A model generated the notes under the pieces. It was given only the letters and a program-made list of their open reading frames with translations, was not told where the DNA came from and did no database searches. A program made the translations under genes and the position numbers. This document shows positions 7,996-16,889 of a DNA stretch of 64,000 nucleotides, one piece after another. The stretch is from assembly GCF_008923245.1 (NCBI RefSeq), contig NZ_WBOS01000006.1, positions 1 to 64,000 of the forward strand, read 5' to 3'. The stretch is from Cytobacillus depressus. GTDB lineage: Bacteria > Bacillota > Bacilli > Bacillales > Cytobacillaceae. The stretch's first letter is position 1; each line of letters begins with the position of its first letter.

Positions 7996-8030
7996 CTTGG
8001 TTGACTATAGGGAAAAATTTTTGATATATT
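7991..8030 (+). promoter_or_regulatory. Operator-like palindrome and promoter of lmrB
   Basis: GTCAAC-TTG-GTTGAC (7991-8005) is a perfect 6-bp inverted repeat. Its right arm contains the plus-strand -35 box TTGACT (8001-8006), followed after 18 bp by TATATT (8025-8030). A related half-site GTCAAC lies at 7954-7959. A dimeric repressor here would shut both divergent promoters; the likely repressor gene beside it is truncated. Confidence 0.6.
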
Positions 8031-8070
8031 TATGAACATTCGAGTTGGTATTCAGGAGGTTACCACGGAA

Positions 8071-8130
8071 ATGGATACAAAATCGCTGATAATCGAAATC
8101 GCGATAAATCTTTTTCAGCAGAAAAGATAA
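8071..8130 (+). pseudogene. Truncated TetR-family repressor (N-terminal 19 codons)
   Basis: Behind a perfect AGGAGG, ATG 8071 opens a 19-codon frame MDTKSLIIEIAINLFQQKR. The 'A.NLFQQKGY'-type start is how TetR helices begin, but the frame stops here and no helix-turn-helix follows. It sits where B. subtilis has the TetR-type gene lmrA, directly before lmrB. I read it as a deleted repressor gene. Confidence 0.5.
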
Positions 8131-8181
8131 GGGTGTAAATTATTTCGTAAGTATGACATATTTTTTGAAGGAGTTAAGTAA

Positions 8182-9630
8182 GTGAATACACAAACCATAA
8201 AAGCCTCAGTGGCAAAACAACAAATTAAAACAGACTCAATAGCGAACCAACAGTTCAAAACAGGTCCGATCATGGCTGCTCTTTTAGTGGCAGGCTTTGT
8301 CGGACTTTTTAGTGAAACAGCATTAAATATTGCCTTAGGCCAATTAAGCCAAATATTCCAAGTGGATCCCACAACCATCCAATGGTTAGCAACAGGTTAC
8401 TTTTTAACATTAGGAATTTTAATACCGGTAACAGGTATTTTGATGCAGAAATTCACAACAAGGCAAATGTTTATGACTTCTGTATTATTAACCATTATCG
8501 GCACAGCTCTGGCGGCAACTGCATCCACATTTGGCATGCTGCTCACGGGACGTATTATTCAAGCGGCAGGTTTAGCAATTAATTTACCTTTAACACAAAA
8601 CGTTATTTTTGCGATCTATCCACCGCATAAACGCGGCGGCGCTATGGGAGTCATGGGCTTAGTTATGTTAGCTGGTCCAGCACTTGGTCCAACAATAGCA
8701 GGACTTATTTTAGATACATTATCTTGGAATTGGATTTTCTGGGTTCAAGTACCTTTCTTACTGTTTTCTCTTATTTTCGGGTTAAAGTATTTACCGAATG
8801 TGAACGAGATACGTAAAGTTTCGATTGATGTATTTTCCGTTATTCTTTCGACGATTGGATTCGGTGGTATTGTTTACGGATTTAGTGTATCTGGTGTTAA
8901 CGGTTGGACGAGTTCAACGGTTCTTGGTTCCATCATCATTGGACTTGTCGCAGTCATTCTTTTTGCGGCTCGACAAATGAAAATGGAGACTCCTATGATG
9001 AATTTAAGAGCATTTAAATATCCAATGTTCGTTCTTGGCGTTTTTATGAGCTTTATCACATTCTTCAATATGTTATCCATGCTTGTTATTTTGCCAATGT
9101 ATATGCAAATGGCATTATTAATAGCTGCTTTCACAACTGGCCTTATCCTTTTGCCGGGTAGCTTACTGAACTGTATATTAGCTCCAACCATTGGTCGTTT
9201 ATTTGACAAATATGGACCAAAAGCGGTGATCACGCCTGGAACCATTCTCGTAGCCGTTTCTTATGCAATCTTTACGCAATTTGGCACAGAAACTTCTTTA
9301 TGGATGATTGTGCTAACTTTTATTGTCATGATGTTAGGGATCGGAGCGGTGCTTGCTTCAACACAAACAAACACCCTAAATTCTCTTCCAAAACAGTATT
9401 ATCCAGATGGAATCGCGATAACGCAAACGATTCAACAAGTAGCTGGCGCTGTTGGTATTGCGGTAATGGTATCGCTTTTATCAGCAAAACAAACTAGTTA
9501 CTTAGCAATAGCTGCGAATGAATTGCCACAATCAGCAGTAGCGGGATCATCATTTGTGTTTACAATCGGTTTAGTATTGGCGGTAATTAATTTAGTATTG
9601 TCTTTATTCATGAAAAAGCCTGCTAATTAA
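8182..9630 (+). CDS. lmrB: DHA2-family multidrug efflux MFS transporter (LmrB-like)
   Basis: A 482-residue drug:H+ antiporter of the EmrB/QacA (14-helix) group. After a polar N-terminus, 'GPIMAALLVAGFVGLFSETALNIALG' closely matches how LmrB starts. Motif C-type glycines ('LAGPALGPTIAG', about residues 170-182) and the 'GRLFDKYGPK' loop between helices are present. The start is GTG 8182 with GAAGGAG upstream. In B. subtilis LmrB exports lincomycin and puromycin under the repressor LmrA; here only a repressor stub precedes it, so expression may be constitutive. Confidence 0.85.
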   Translation: MNTQTIKASVAKQQIKTDSIANQQFKTGPIMAALLVAGFVGLFSETALNIALGQLSQIFQVDPTTIQWLATGYFLTLGILIPVTGILMQKFTTRQMFMTSVLLTIIGTALAATASTFGMLLTGRIIQAAGLAINLPLTQNVIFAIYPPHKRGGAMGVMGLVMLAGPALGPTIAGLILDTLSWNWIFWVQVPFLLFSLIFGLKYLPNVNEIRKVSIDVFSVILSTIGFGGIVYGFSVSGVNGWTSSTVLGSIIIGLVAVILFAARQMKMETPMMNLRAFKYPMFVLGVFMSFITFFNMLSMLVILPMYMQMALLIAAFTTGLILLPGSLLNCILAPTIGRLFDKYGPKAVITPGTILVAVSYAIFTQFGTETSLWMIVLTFIVMMLGIGAVLASTQTNTLNSLPKQYYPDGIAITQTIQQVAGAVGIAVMVSLLSAKQTSYLAIAANELPQSAVAGSSFVFTIGLVLAVINLVLSLFMKKPAN

Positions 9631-9770
9631 TCTAAAGACAAAATCTTAAATTCTACATCTTTTCTTTTACACAAGGTATAGAATTTCCATTTCAGTGCAC
9701 TGAATCTACACTTAGGCAGCTTTTAAAGATAGAACAGCTTTCAAATCATGTCAGAGGGGGATTTTGGCAT

Positions 9771-10220
9771 ATGAGTCATTATAAAAGTATTGTAGTAGCC
9801 GTAGACGGTTCAAAAGAAGCTGAGTACGCATTCCGCAAATCAATCGATGTTGCGAAACGTAACAAAAATTCAACATTAACCATAGTAAACGTAATCAATA
9901 CTCGTTCATTTGAAGCATATGACCGTTCAGTTATTGAGCATGCCGAGCAGTCATCACAGAAACTGTTAAATGGCTACAAGTCACAAGCTGAGGCTGAGTG
10001 TGTTAAAAACGTAAACGTAGTAATCGAATATAGTTCTCCCAAAACAATCATCACGAAAGAGCTTGCTGACTTAGCTAAGGCTGATTTAATTATTTGTGGG
10101 GCTACGGGGCTAAATGCTGTTGAACGTTTCTTGACTGGTTCCGTATCTGAAGCAATCGTCCGTTCAGCTAAATGTGACGTTTTAGTTATCCGTAAACCTG
10201 TTTTGCATGCTGTTAAATAA
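9771..10220 (+). CDS. Universal stress protein (UspA family)
   Basis: A 149-residue single-domain Usp. It begins 'YKSIVVAVDGSKEAEYAFRKS' and ends with the ATP-binding signature 'ICGATGLNAVERFLTGSVSEAIVRSAKCDVLVIRKP' (G-x2-G-x9-G-S type), so it is probably an ATP-binding type. Usp proteins aid survival under stress through poorly defined roles. The ATG at 9771 has a GAGGGGGA site. It is a lone gene with its own terminator. Confidence 0.92.
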   Translation: MSHYKSIVVAVDGSKEAEYAFRKSIDVAKRNKNSTLTIVNVINTRSFEAYDRSVIEHAEQSSQKLLNGYKSQAEAECVKNVNVVIEYSSPKTIITKELADLAKADLIICGATGLNAVERFLTGSVSEAIVRSAKCDVLVIRKPVLHAVK

Positions 10221-10229
10221 GATGGGTGA

Positions 10230-10270
10230 AGAGTTGCTGAAAATGTTATCAGCAGCTCTTTTTTATTTTT
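10230..10270 (+). terminator. Rho-independent terminator
   Basis: AGAGTTGCTGA pairs with TCAGCAGCTCT around an 8-nt loop, followed by a T-run. It ends the usp transcript. Confidence 0.85.
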
Positions 10271-10390
10271 CGATAATTAATGTAAAGTGTTTACGAGCAA
10301 GAAGGTAATTCATCATTAAAGAAGAAATTATAAGTATTCCGGACATCTTATTGGCTTTTATATATCAATACATATGGGGGAGTGGTTATA

Positions 10391-10531
10391 GTGAAGTTAG
10401 GACTTAAACGCAATGAGGTGAAGGTAGTTCCCCATTCAGATGAATGGCATAAAGAGTTTCTTAGAGTAAAGCAGGCAATCCAGGACTATACCAACCTTGA
10501 TGAAAACCGTATAGAGGATATAAAAGTATAA
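10391..10531 (+). pseudogene. Truncated GrpB-family gene (N-terminal 46 codons)
   Basis: GTG 10391 opens a frame reading 'LGLKRNEVKVVPHSDEWHKEF' and ending shortly after 'LDENRIED'. The opening matches GrpB-family (nucleotidyltransferase-like) proteins, in which the conserved 'HIGSTA' would follow at this point. Here the frame stops after 46 residues, and the next gene starts 40 bp later, so the catalytic part has been lost. Confidence 0.55.
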
Positions 10532-10570
10532 GCACTTATTTTAAATAGGTTTAGTATTAGAGGTGAATTC

Positions 10571-11218
10571 ATGAAAAGTAGACATCTATTTATGTTCGGC
10601 GGAGGCCCTCCATTTAGTAATAAACTTGGTAAGAGATTTACTAATCTAGCATTAAATGAAAAGGGAAAGGTTGCGATTCTTTTTTTAGAGCGGGATGGCT
10701 GGGAAAAGTATATGGATAAATATACTTCTATGTTAAAGGGAAATGGGTTGGGGGATTTTGTTTATCTTCCGGTTGGACCCGAATATGAAAATAAGAATCT
10801 AATAGAATTTAAATCTTGCTCGGGAATTATTATTGGCGGGGGAGAAACAGAGCTTTATCAAAAATATATCGTGGATACTCCAATTGGTGAACGTTTAAAG
10901 GAATTGTACAACCACGGTGTTCCAGTCGCAGGATTTTCAGCAGGAGCATTAATTAGTCCCAAAAACTGTGTGATCCCACCAATTGATAATGCAAAAAACA
11001 AGCAGCTTTTTCTAAAAGGTTTGGGGCTTATTCCTGATTGTGTGATAAGCGTTCATTTCTCAAAATGGAACGAAGAAGAAAATTTAAAAATAGCTATGGA
11101 AAAAGTCAATGCTTCAATCGGTTATGGGATGGATGATGGAGCGGGAATATATTTTTTTAATGAGAACCCCTCGGAATCTGAGGGAGATTATTATATCTAT
11201 CAAAATATTGGTGAATAA
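10571..11218 (+). CDS. Peptidase S51 (dipeptidase E)-like protein
   Basis: A 215-residue class I glutamine-amidotransferase-like fold protein. 'SGIIIGGGETELYQKYI' and the nucleophile elbow 'VAGFSAGALI' (Ser near residue 119) are the S51 signature; a His in 'VHFSKWNEE' could complete the triad. Family members cleave Asp-X dipeptides or cyanophycin. The first residues 'MKSRHLFMFGGGPPFS' are also typical. It overlaps within 2 nt of the next ORF start, so the two are translationally linked. Confidence 0.8.
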   Translation: MKSRHLFMFGGGPPFSNKLGKRFTNLALNEKGKVAILFLERDGWEKYMDKYTSMLKGNGLGDFVYLPVGPEYENKNLIEFKSCSGIIIGGGETELYQKYIVDTPIGERLKELYNHGVPVAGFSAGALISPKNCVIPPIDNAKNKQLFLKGLGLIPDCVISVHFSKWNEEENLKIAMEKVNASIGYGMDDGAGIYFFNENPSESEGDYYIYQNIGE

Positions 11219-11219
11219 A

Positions 11220-11801
11220 ATGACGATTAAAAATGAAGAGGATATTGTACGAATCATTAACGGCGACACATGGATAATGGATTTGTTAAAAACCGTAAAA
11301 ACATTGAACCTACCCGATTGGTGGATATGTGCTGGCTTTGTGCGTTCGAAAATATGGGACGTGTTACATAATTTTTCTGAAAGAACGCCCATTCCCGATA
11401 TTGATGTCATTTATTTCAATCCCTTAAATATCGAAGAATCAGAGGAAAAGATTTTAGAAGAAAAATTAAATCATCTTATGCCCGGAATTCCTTGGTCTGT
11501 AAAGAATCAGGCGAGAATGCATGTGATCAATCATTTGCCTCCTTATACTTCATCTGTTGACGGTATTTCAAAATTTCCAGAGACGGTTACAGCATTGGGA
11601 GTTAAATTAGATAATGAGAATAATGTTATTTTGACAGCCCCTTGGGGAATCAATGATGTCGTTAATTTAGAGGTAAAACCTACACCGTTTTTTGCCGAGT
11701 CAATGGAACGATTGCAAATCTATGAAAATCGAGTGGCAAAAAAGGCTTGGGAATTAGTATGGTATAAGGTAAAGGTTTATCGTACAAATAGTTCCTTATG
11801 A
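11220..11801 (+). CDS. Nucleotidyltransferase-family protein (DUF925-like)
   Basis: A 193-residue protein: 'NLPDWWICAGFVRSKIWDVLH' followed by 'PIPDIDVIYFN' gives the G-[F]-x-R-[S] and D-x-D pattern of a pol-beta-like nucleotidyltransferase. The tail 'RVAKKAWELVWYKVKVY' is less conserved. The start at 11220 follows the preceding stop by one base. The substrate is unknown. The longer frame from 11109 would overlap the S51 gene and is not needed. Confidence 0.7.
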   Translation: MTIKNEEDIVRIINGDTWIMDLLKTVKTLNLPDWWICAGFVRSKIWDVLHNFSERTPIPDIDVIYFNPLNIEESEEKILEEKLNHLMPGIPWSVKNQARMHVINHLPPYTSSVDGISKFPETVTALGVKLDNENNVILTAPWGINDVVNLEVKPTPFFAESMERLQIYENRVAKKAWELVWYKVKVYRTNSSL

Positions 11802-11865
11802 GATGAAAATTATCTAACTGAAAGTTATAATCGCCCGAACTGGGACGAAATTAGGGAGATAAAAA

Positions 11866-11974
11866 CCAGATGAAACTCCATTAAGTGAAGAAGAAAAACG
11901 TCAACTGAGGAATAACACCGAATTTGTGTCTTGGGAGGATGCTCTATAAGAGTTCAACTTACCAGCTGACGCTA
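11866..11974 (+). pseudogene. Small frameshifted remnant
   Basis: Reads 'PDETPLSEEEKRQLRNNTEF' plus VSWEDAL then TAA. One base off, the text continues as a plausible 'KEFNLPAD', so a single indel breaks a small acidic protein. The family is not identified. The rest of 11802-12164 holds no gene; a GGCTCCCTCC / GGGAGGGCC pair about 70 bp apart (12022-12104) may be a decayed element end. Confidence 0.3.
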
Positions 11975-12164
11975 AGTGCCAACATTCCGCGTTTATCTGA
12001 CGGTACCTCATATGCAAAAAGGCTCCCTCCAAATGCCAGTCAGTGTTTTCTACGAACAGCTGATTAAGGACACAGCGTGCTATTCAACGCAGGGAGGGCC
12101 TGCCGTACTGTCATGACTAAAGCTTAATAATAAGTTTCCTTCTTCATACCGGCGCAATGTATCT

Positions 12165-13076
12165 TTAACCTAGAATATCAGAAAGTGCACTCTGTACGTC
12201 TGGAAATTGAAAGGAGTAATTGTGGTAAAGTGCTTTTTGAGGGAGTACCCGCTGCCCTTTTAATACCAACTGGCTCATTTCACCAAGTACTACTTTTACT
12301 ACAACCCCAGGAACATGAAGCCAATATGGGCGGTGAAGGACGTCTGCAATGGACTGTCCGAATGATGACATGCGTATTGGATGAGGAGAGGTCACATTCA
12401 ACGGTCCATCTACTTCAGGGTTAATGATGGCGAAGTAAACCATCTCAACTGCATCTTGAATGTGCACCCAGGAAATCCATTGCAATCCACTGCCGATTGT
12501 CCCCCCAATACCTAATTTATAATGTAGCACCATTCGCGGAAAGGCACCCTCTTGACCCAGAATCATGCCGAAACGCGCGAAGACCGTTCGAACGCCCAAT
12601 TCTTTCGCCATTGCTCCTTCTTTCTCCCAACGCTTTACAACACTGGCCAAAAAATCGTTTGCATCACTTTTAGAGGACTCATTAAACGTTTTGAAGTCTG
12701 ACATCCCGTAGTAACTTATACCTGAAGCGTTAACAAGAACTTTTGGCTTTGGATGAAGATGTCTCAAAATTCGAATGACCTCTTTTGTTGCTGTAAGACG
12801 GCTATTCAAAATAGCCTCCTTTTTACTTTGGGTCCACCGTCCGCTATTGATTGATTCCCCGGCTAAATTGACAATCGCATCGACATCCTTAAGTTCGTTT
12901 TCAGGTTGATGATCTGCAGAAAGCCAATCAACATAATGAACGAATTCACTTGTTCTTTTATGATCAGGAAGACGCGTTAATATGGTTACTCGATGGCCTT
13001 TTTGAGTCAACAGGTGAGTCAAGGCTTGACCTACAAACCCGCTTCCTCCCATTATAACAACATGCAATTTACTCAC
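12165..13076 (-). CDS. yfhF: TIGR01777-family NAD-dependent epimerase/dehydratase
   Basis: A 303-residue extended SDR. N-terminal Rossmann 'VVIMGGSGFVGQALTHLLTQKGHRVTILTR' (G-x-x-G-x-x-G); 'AIVNLAGESINSGRW', 'NASGISYYG' and a C-terminal DUF1731-type segment. This matches the YfhF/SulA-like TIGR01777 group, whose substrate is unknown. It is last in a minus-strand run after the cyclase and HXXEE genes, 13 bp from the latter, so probably in one operon with them. The region after its stop shows no obvious terminator. Confidence 0.85.
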   Translation of the reverse strand: MSKLHVVIMGGSGFVGQALTHLLTQKGHRVTILTRLPDHKRTSEFVHYVDWLSADHQPENELKDVDAIVNLAGESINSGRWTQSKKEAILNSRLTATKEVIRILRHLHPKPKVLVNASGISYYGMSDFKTFNESSKSDANDFLASVVKRWEKEGAMAKELGVRTVFARFGMILGQEGAFPRMVLHYKLGIGGTIGSGLQWISWVHIQDAVEMVYFAIINPEVDGPLNVTSPHPIRMSSFGQSIADVLHRPYWLHVPGVVVKVVLGEMSQLVLKGQRVLPQKALYHNYSFQFPDVQSALSDILG

Positions 13077-13089
13077 CTCCTACAATGAC

Positions 13090-13629
13090 TTATTTGATAA
13101 AGTAACGGCCTAAAAGATTGCCAACAAGAAAAACAGGAAGCATAACCAGGCTAACGGGGAGACTTGCGAAAATTAAATGCCAGTCTATCAGGCCGTACTG
13201 GAACAAACTGTTATATGCAAGAAGACAGTAAGGGATGAGAAGGAATAGCGCCGTTATGATGCCAGGTGTGTAGCCTTTGAAAAAGATGGACTGAACGATA
13301 TGCATGATCGCCTGCAGAATATACAAATTGAGTATGGCTGTATATAAAAGAAAGCCCCCTCCGTTTAATGAGAAATGGGCAGTCATTAATGTAGTGAATG
13401 AGATAATGAGCAAAATCCATGTAGCCGAAATAGAAAGTTGGGCAGCGGTCGAACCTAGCTTTTCCCTCATTTTTAATGTTAGTTTGACGAATGGAGCTTT
13501 TCTGTTTTTGTGTGCATTCATAGAGGATTCAATGGTTATGATCTCTTCTAAGTCATGGAACATAAAAATGATTGGGAACAACCAGATGACTGTATGAAGA
13601 TTTAAAAATTCGCGGAAAGTTTCAAGCAT
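13090..13629 (-). CDS. HXXEE-domain integral membrane protein
   Basis: A 179-residue protein with four to five hydrophobic segments (about 12-30, 65-85, 90-112, 115-140, 150-172). The segment 'IIFMFHDLEEIITIE' near residue 20 carries the H-x-x-E-E motif that names the family (PF13787), which may bind a metal in the membrane. Function is unknown. It lies between a triterpene-type cyclase and a TIGR01777 epimerase in an apparent operon, which hints at a role in lipid or terpenoid metabolism; that is inference. Confidence 0.75.
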   Translation of the reverse strand: MLETFREFLNLHTVIWLFPIIFMFHDLEEIITIESSMNAHKNRKAPFVKLTLKMREKLGSTAAQLSISATWILLIISFTTLMTAHFSLNGGGFLLYTAILNLYILQAIMHIVQSIFFKGYTPGIITALFLLIPYCLLAYNSLFQYGLIDWHLIFASLPVSLVMLPVFLVGNLLGRYFIK

Positions 13630-13766
13630 CTTTTGCCTCCTGCTTGTTGGAAAGAATTTGTTTTTCTCTAAGACCTTGTCCTGTTGTGGTTTTGTTCATT
13701 GTATGGGAAAGACTTTAAAAATATGCAAAAGTCACTTGAAAGCTTTTTGAATCCACAGATTCCTGT

Positions 13767-15635
13767 TTAGCTCCCTTCAGCTAATTTTTGATAATGGGCC
13801 AGGGCCAGTAACGGAAAAACGTATTCGTAACAATGATAATTGATATAAAAGGTTCCAGCCATTCCCCTTCCTTTCGGGTAGGTCTTTGCCCAATCTTTTT
13901 CTTTACCATCTACTAAAAAAGCTGCGCCGCGTTTAATGTCAGGTGTGACTTCAGTCGTGGCCGAGATAAGTGTGTCAAGGGCCCATGCTGTATGAGTGCG
14001 GGTACTTTCGCCCAAAGGCACATAACAATTTTCGATATCACTTTTACAGGATTCTCCCCAACCACCGTCTTGACTTTGAATGGATTTTAACCAGTTTACA
14101 GCCTTCTGAATGGCAGGATGATTCGGGGAAACCCCAACCGCAACCATTCCCGTTACAGCTGCCCATGTGCCATAAATATAGACGCCCCAGCGTCCTATCC
14201 AAGAACCATCCGACTCTTGATTTTTTAACAGCCAACGAATCCCGCGTTTCACCATGGGATGATGAAAATCCAAATGGGTATAGTTCCCGAAAAACTCTAA
14301 TGTCCTTCCCGTTAAATCAACCGTCGACGGATCAATCAACAAATCTTTTCCGCCCTCGATCGGTAATAGGTTCAATAGTTTCTTGTTCACATTCTTTTCG
14401 AAGGCCGCCCATCCACCGTCATTGTTTTGCATGGAAATGAGCCAGTTGATTCCCCGATCCCATGCCTGCCGACAATCCACCCTTTCGATGGCCAACGTTC
14501 GAATCGCTCTTAGTGCTACCGTTGTGTCGTCAATATCCGGATGGATTGTATTCATGTCCTCAAAGCCCCAGCCTCCCGGCAACAGGTTCGGTTCATGAAT
14601 GATCCAATCCCCGTATTTGACATGTTGCCGGGAGAGGATATATCGGTTTGCCTTCTCGACGGTATTCGATGAATAGGGGACTCCGGATTCTTGCAGAGCA
14701 TAACTGATTAACGTTGTGTTCCAGACCGTAGCCGTCGCATATTGGCAGTGGAGTTCTCCATCAATCCGGCAGGTCATCGCTTTTAAGCCTTGCAAGGCAC
14801 GGGTGATCACCGGATGTGTATTCGAATATCCCCTTGCCAATAAAGCAAAAATCATCATAGAAGTTGAACCGAAATAATTACATAAGGTGCCATCCGGTTC
14901 TATTCTATCCAGCATATATTGTTCGGCGCGATATAAAGCTAACTCGCGAAGGTTTCCAGGGTAGTCTTTCAGGCCATTTATCCCTTTTTTAACCAAATGG
15001 ATAACCGAGCGGGCTTCCGGATCTTCTGTAAAAAAACGATTTTCTTTTTTCAGATACAAATCAGAGAGATCAGGAGACCGCCCAGTTCTCCTGCTGAAAC
15101 CCAAATTGGCCAGAATCAGAAACGGGATGATGTTCGTTCTGCCATACACGGAGAAGTCAAAAAGATTGATTGGAAAGGAGTCCGGTATAAGCAGCACTTC
15201 AATCTTAATGGGGAAAGGCGGCCACTCGCACTGTCCGGTTAGAGCCAGCAGGATTTTAAAAAACATATGGACTTCCGTAGCCCCTCCGTTGGCAAGGATA
15301 AACCTTCTTGCTGCCTGGATATCCGGGTCATCTCGATCCCGGTAACCGGAGTAAAGAAGGGCATAATAAGCTTCCACAGTGGACGTAAGATTCCCTTTTC
15401 CTTCATCATAAAACAAACCCCATGAACCATCTTTCTTCTGTTTCCCTGCAATACGTTCCGCCAGTTCTTTTATGAAGGCCTCGTCATTTATCTCCAATGT
15501 CCGTAATAAGATAATCATGTGACAGTCTGTACCGATGCCGGTCTCGAAAGGATATTGCCAGGATCCGTCATCTGATTGGTCCCTAATGAACTGATCGATG
15601 ATTCGGTTCATTTCCGCATGTACCCGATGCCTCAT
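13767..15635 (-). CDS. sqhC: Squalene-hopene/sporulenol-type class II terpene cyclase
   Basis: A 622-residue alpha/alpha-barrel cyclase. It shows repeated QW motifs ('QSDDGSWQYPFE', 'QKKDGSWGLFYD', 'QNNDGGWAAFE', 'QESDGSWIGRWG', 'QSQDGGWGESC') and the protonating DxDD-T motif 'HPDIDDTTVALRA' at about residue 365. Such enzymes cyclise squalene to hopene or tetraprenyl-curcumene to sporulenol; the length (B. subtilis SqhC about 630) fits either. No curcumene synthase (YtpB) or squalene synthase is in the window, so the substrate is open. It starts an apparent minus-strand operon and is divergent from a DUF2515 gene about 100 bp away. Confidence 0.9.
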   Translation of the reverse strand: MRHRVHAEMNRIIDQFIRDQSDDGSWQYPFETGIGTDCHMIILLRTLEINDEAFIKELAERIAGKQKKDGSWGLFYDEGKGNLTSTVEAYYALLYSGYRDRDDPDIQAARRFILANGGATEVHMFFKILLALTGQCEWPPFPIKIEVLLIPDSFPINLFDFSVYGRTNIIPFLILANLGFSRRTGRSPDLSDLYLKKENRFFTEDPEARSVIHLVKKGINGLKDYPGNLRELALYRAEQYMLDRIEPDGTLCNYFGSTSMMIFALLARGYSNTHPVITRALQGLKAMTCRIDGELHCQYATATVWNTTLISYALQESGVPYSSNTVEKANRYILSRQHVKYGDWIIHEPNLLPGGWGFEDMNTIHPDIDDTTVALRAIRTLAIERVDCRQAWDRGINWLISMQNNDGGWAAFEKNVNKKLLNLLPIEGGKDLLIDPSTVDLTGRTLEFFGNYTHLDFHHPMVKRGIRWLLKNQESDGSWIGRWGVYIYGTWAAVTGMVAVGVSPNHPAIQKAVNWLKSIQSQDGGWGESCKSDIENCYVPLGESTRTHTAWALDTLISATTEVTPDIKRGAAFLVDGKEKDWAKTYPKGRGMAGTFYINYHCYEYVFPLLALAHYQKLAEGS

Positions 15636-15734
15636 GTTACCCCCCTCTTTCGAATACTCACGTTGTATTCATATTCCTTTAGCAATATGAATATGCATTT
15701 CTTTAATGGGAGGATCGAACGTAGTTAAAATGAA

Positions 15735-16889
15735 ATGTTGATAAGGGATGATGTATTTTTGCTTGATTCCTATTCGGATGTAAAAAAGGATTTGAAAAAA
15801 AAATTAAAAAGTAAATCTTCCGGCATCCTGCCCTCTTTATCCGAAAACGATAAACAACGCATTCACTATATAAGAGAACAGACAAAACAACATAATCAAA
15901 ATAATGTTACACGGACTCATGCTTATTATAATTTCTACCTTGAGCACCCAGAAATCCATTGGGCCCTCCTTGGACATATGGTATCGCGGAACGTTGGCTG
16001 GAACATGACCGATTTAAAAGGGGATTTGCTGACAAAACTTCTGCCGGAAAGAGATCAGAAGGCGATTTATTCTTTTTTGGAACGCGGCAGCTGGTTGATT
16101 TTTCAAGATGTGTATCCCCAGTGTTTGATTTATGACCTAAGTGTAAAAGCCAATCAGGAAATGTTTCATCTTTTGCCCTTTTTTCACATTTCTACCTTTA
16201 TGGAAACGATGTGGCGTTATTTTTGGAACAGTCGGGATTCCTATACTCTTACGATTGCGACTGTGATAAATGAACAAAGTTATTTGGAAAAAAGAGTGAT
16301 CCAAAATGATCATTTTAAAAAAAACGTAACCCGTACGGTCAGTTTCAAGTTGTATGATTTTTTGCGTTTCAATCACATTCTTTTTCCATACTGTGCAGAG
16401 GAAAATGGGCAACAAGTCTTACTTGCCGGCGCTACATCAAGGCATTTCACTTCGCTTCACGAACGAATTTTATTCGGTAAAAGATTGTATGCCCTTCTTT
16501 TTCAGCGTACAAATATTTCAGCGGGCGTTTTGAAATGGGCGCATGACCATCCCCATACGGGTTCACGAAAAGATTATTGGCCCGATTTGTTTAACGATGT
16601 AAACGAATTTTTTCCCCGTTCCCTTTATAAACCTCGGGTCAAGAATTGTAAGTTGAGAAAAGGCGCCGCCGACCGGTTGTACAGCCCACCGTTAAAATAC
16701 GCCTGGCCGGATACTTCTCATGAAGATGCAGAAAGCGGCGACTGGTTTGAGGATTGGCATGTTCTGGACTATATTCATAAGGAAGTCGATGTGAATGGAG
16801 ATATATTCGGAAATTATTGCAAAACACTTGAAACCATTGAGCTTGCGGTCATGGGAAAGGAAGCTCTTCTGTTACGGGAAGAGGAATAA
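15735..16889 (+). CDS. DUF2515-family protein (YppC-like)
   Basis: A 384-residue soluble protein. 'NNVTRTHAYYNFYLEHPEIH' followed by WALLGHMVSRNVGWNMTDL is the DUF2515 core (about residues 55-95), as in B. subtilis YppC. There are no transmembrane segments and no known catalytic motif. Its divergent placement beside the terpene cyclase suggests a linked role, perhaps in sporulation-stage lipid metabolism (inference). The start is uncertain: ATG 15735 has only a distant GGAGG; TTG 15756 is an alternative. I considered and rejected tetraprenyl-curcumene synthase, as the Asp-rich motifs are not apparent. Confidence 0.75.
   Translation: MLIRDDVFLLDSYSDVKKDLKKKLKSKSSGILPSLSENDKQRIHYIREQTKQHNQNNVTRTHAYYNFYLEHPEIHWALLGHMVSRNVGWNMTDLKGDLLTKLLPERDQKAIYSFLERGSWLIFQDVYPQCLIYDLSVKANQEMFHLLPFFHISTFMETMWRYFWNSRDSYTLTIATVINEQSYLEKRVIQNDHFKKNVTRTVSFKLYDFLRFNHILFPYCAEENGQQVLLAGATSRHFTSLHERILFGKRLYALLFQRTNISAGVLKWAHDHPHTGSRKDYWPDLFNDVNEFFPRSLYKPRVKNCKLRKGAADRLYSPPLKYAWPDTSHEDAESGDWFEDWHVLDYIHKEVDVNGDIFGNYCKTLETIELAVMGKEALLLREEE

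Noticed and set aside
11802-12164. Insertion-sequence end
   Set aside because: There is an imperfect GGCTCCCTCC/GGGAGGGCC pair and a CTGACGGTACC string shared with about 17020, but no transposase and no target duplication.
15735-16889. Tetraprenyl-beta-curcumene synthase (YtpB) next to the cyclase
   Set aside because: Size is similar, but the sequence matches the DUF2515 core and I see no Asp-rich diphosphate-binding motif.
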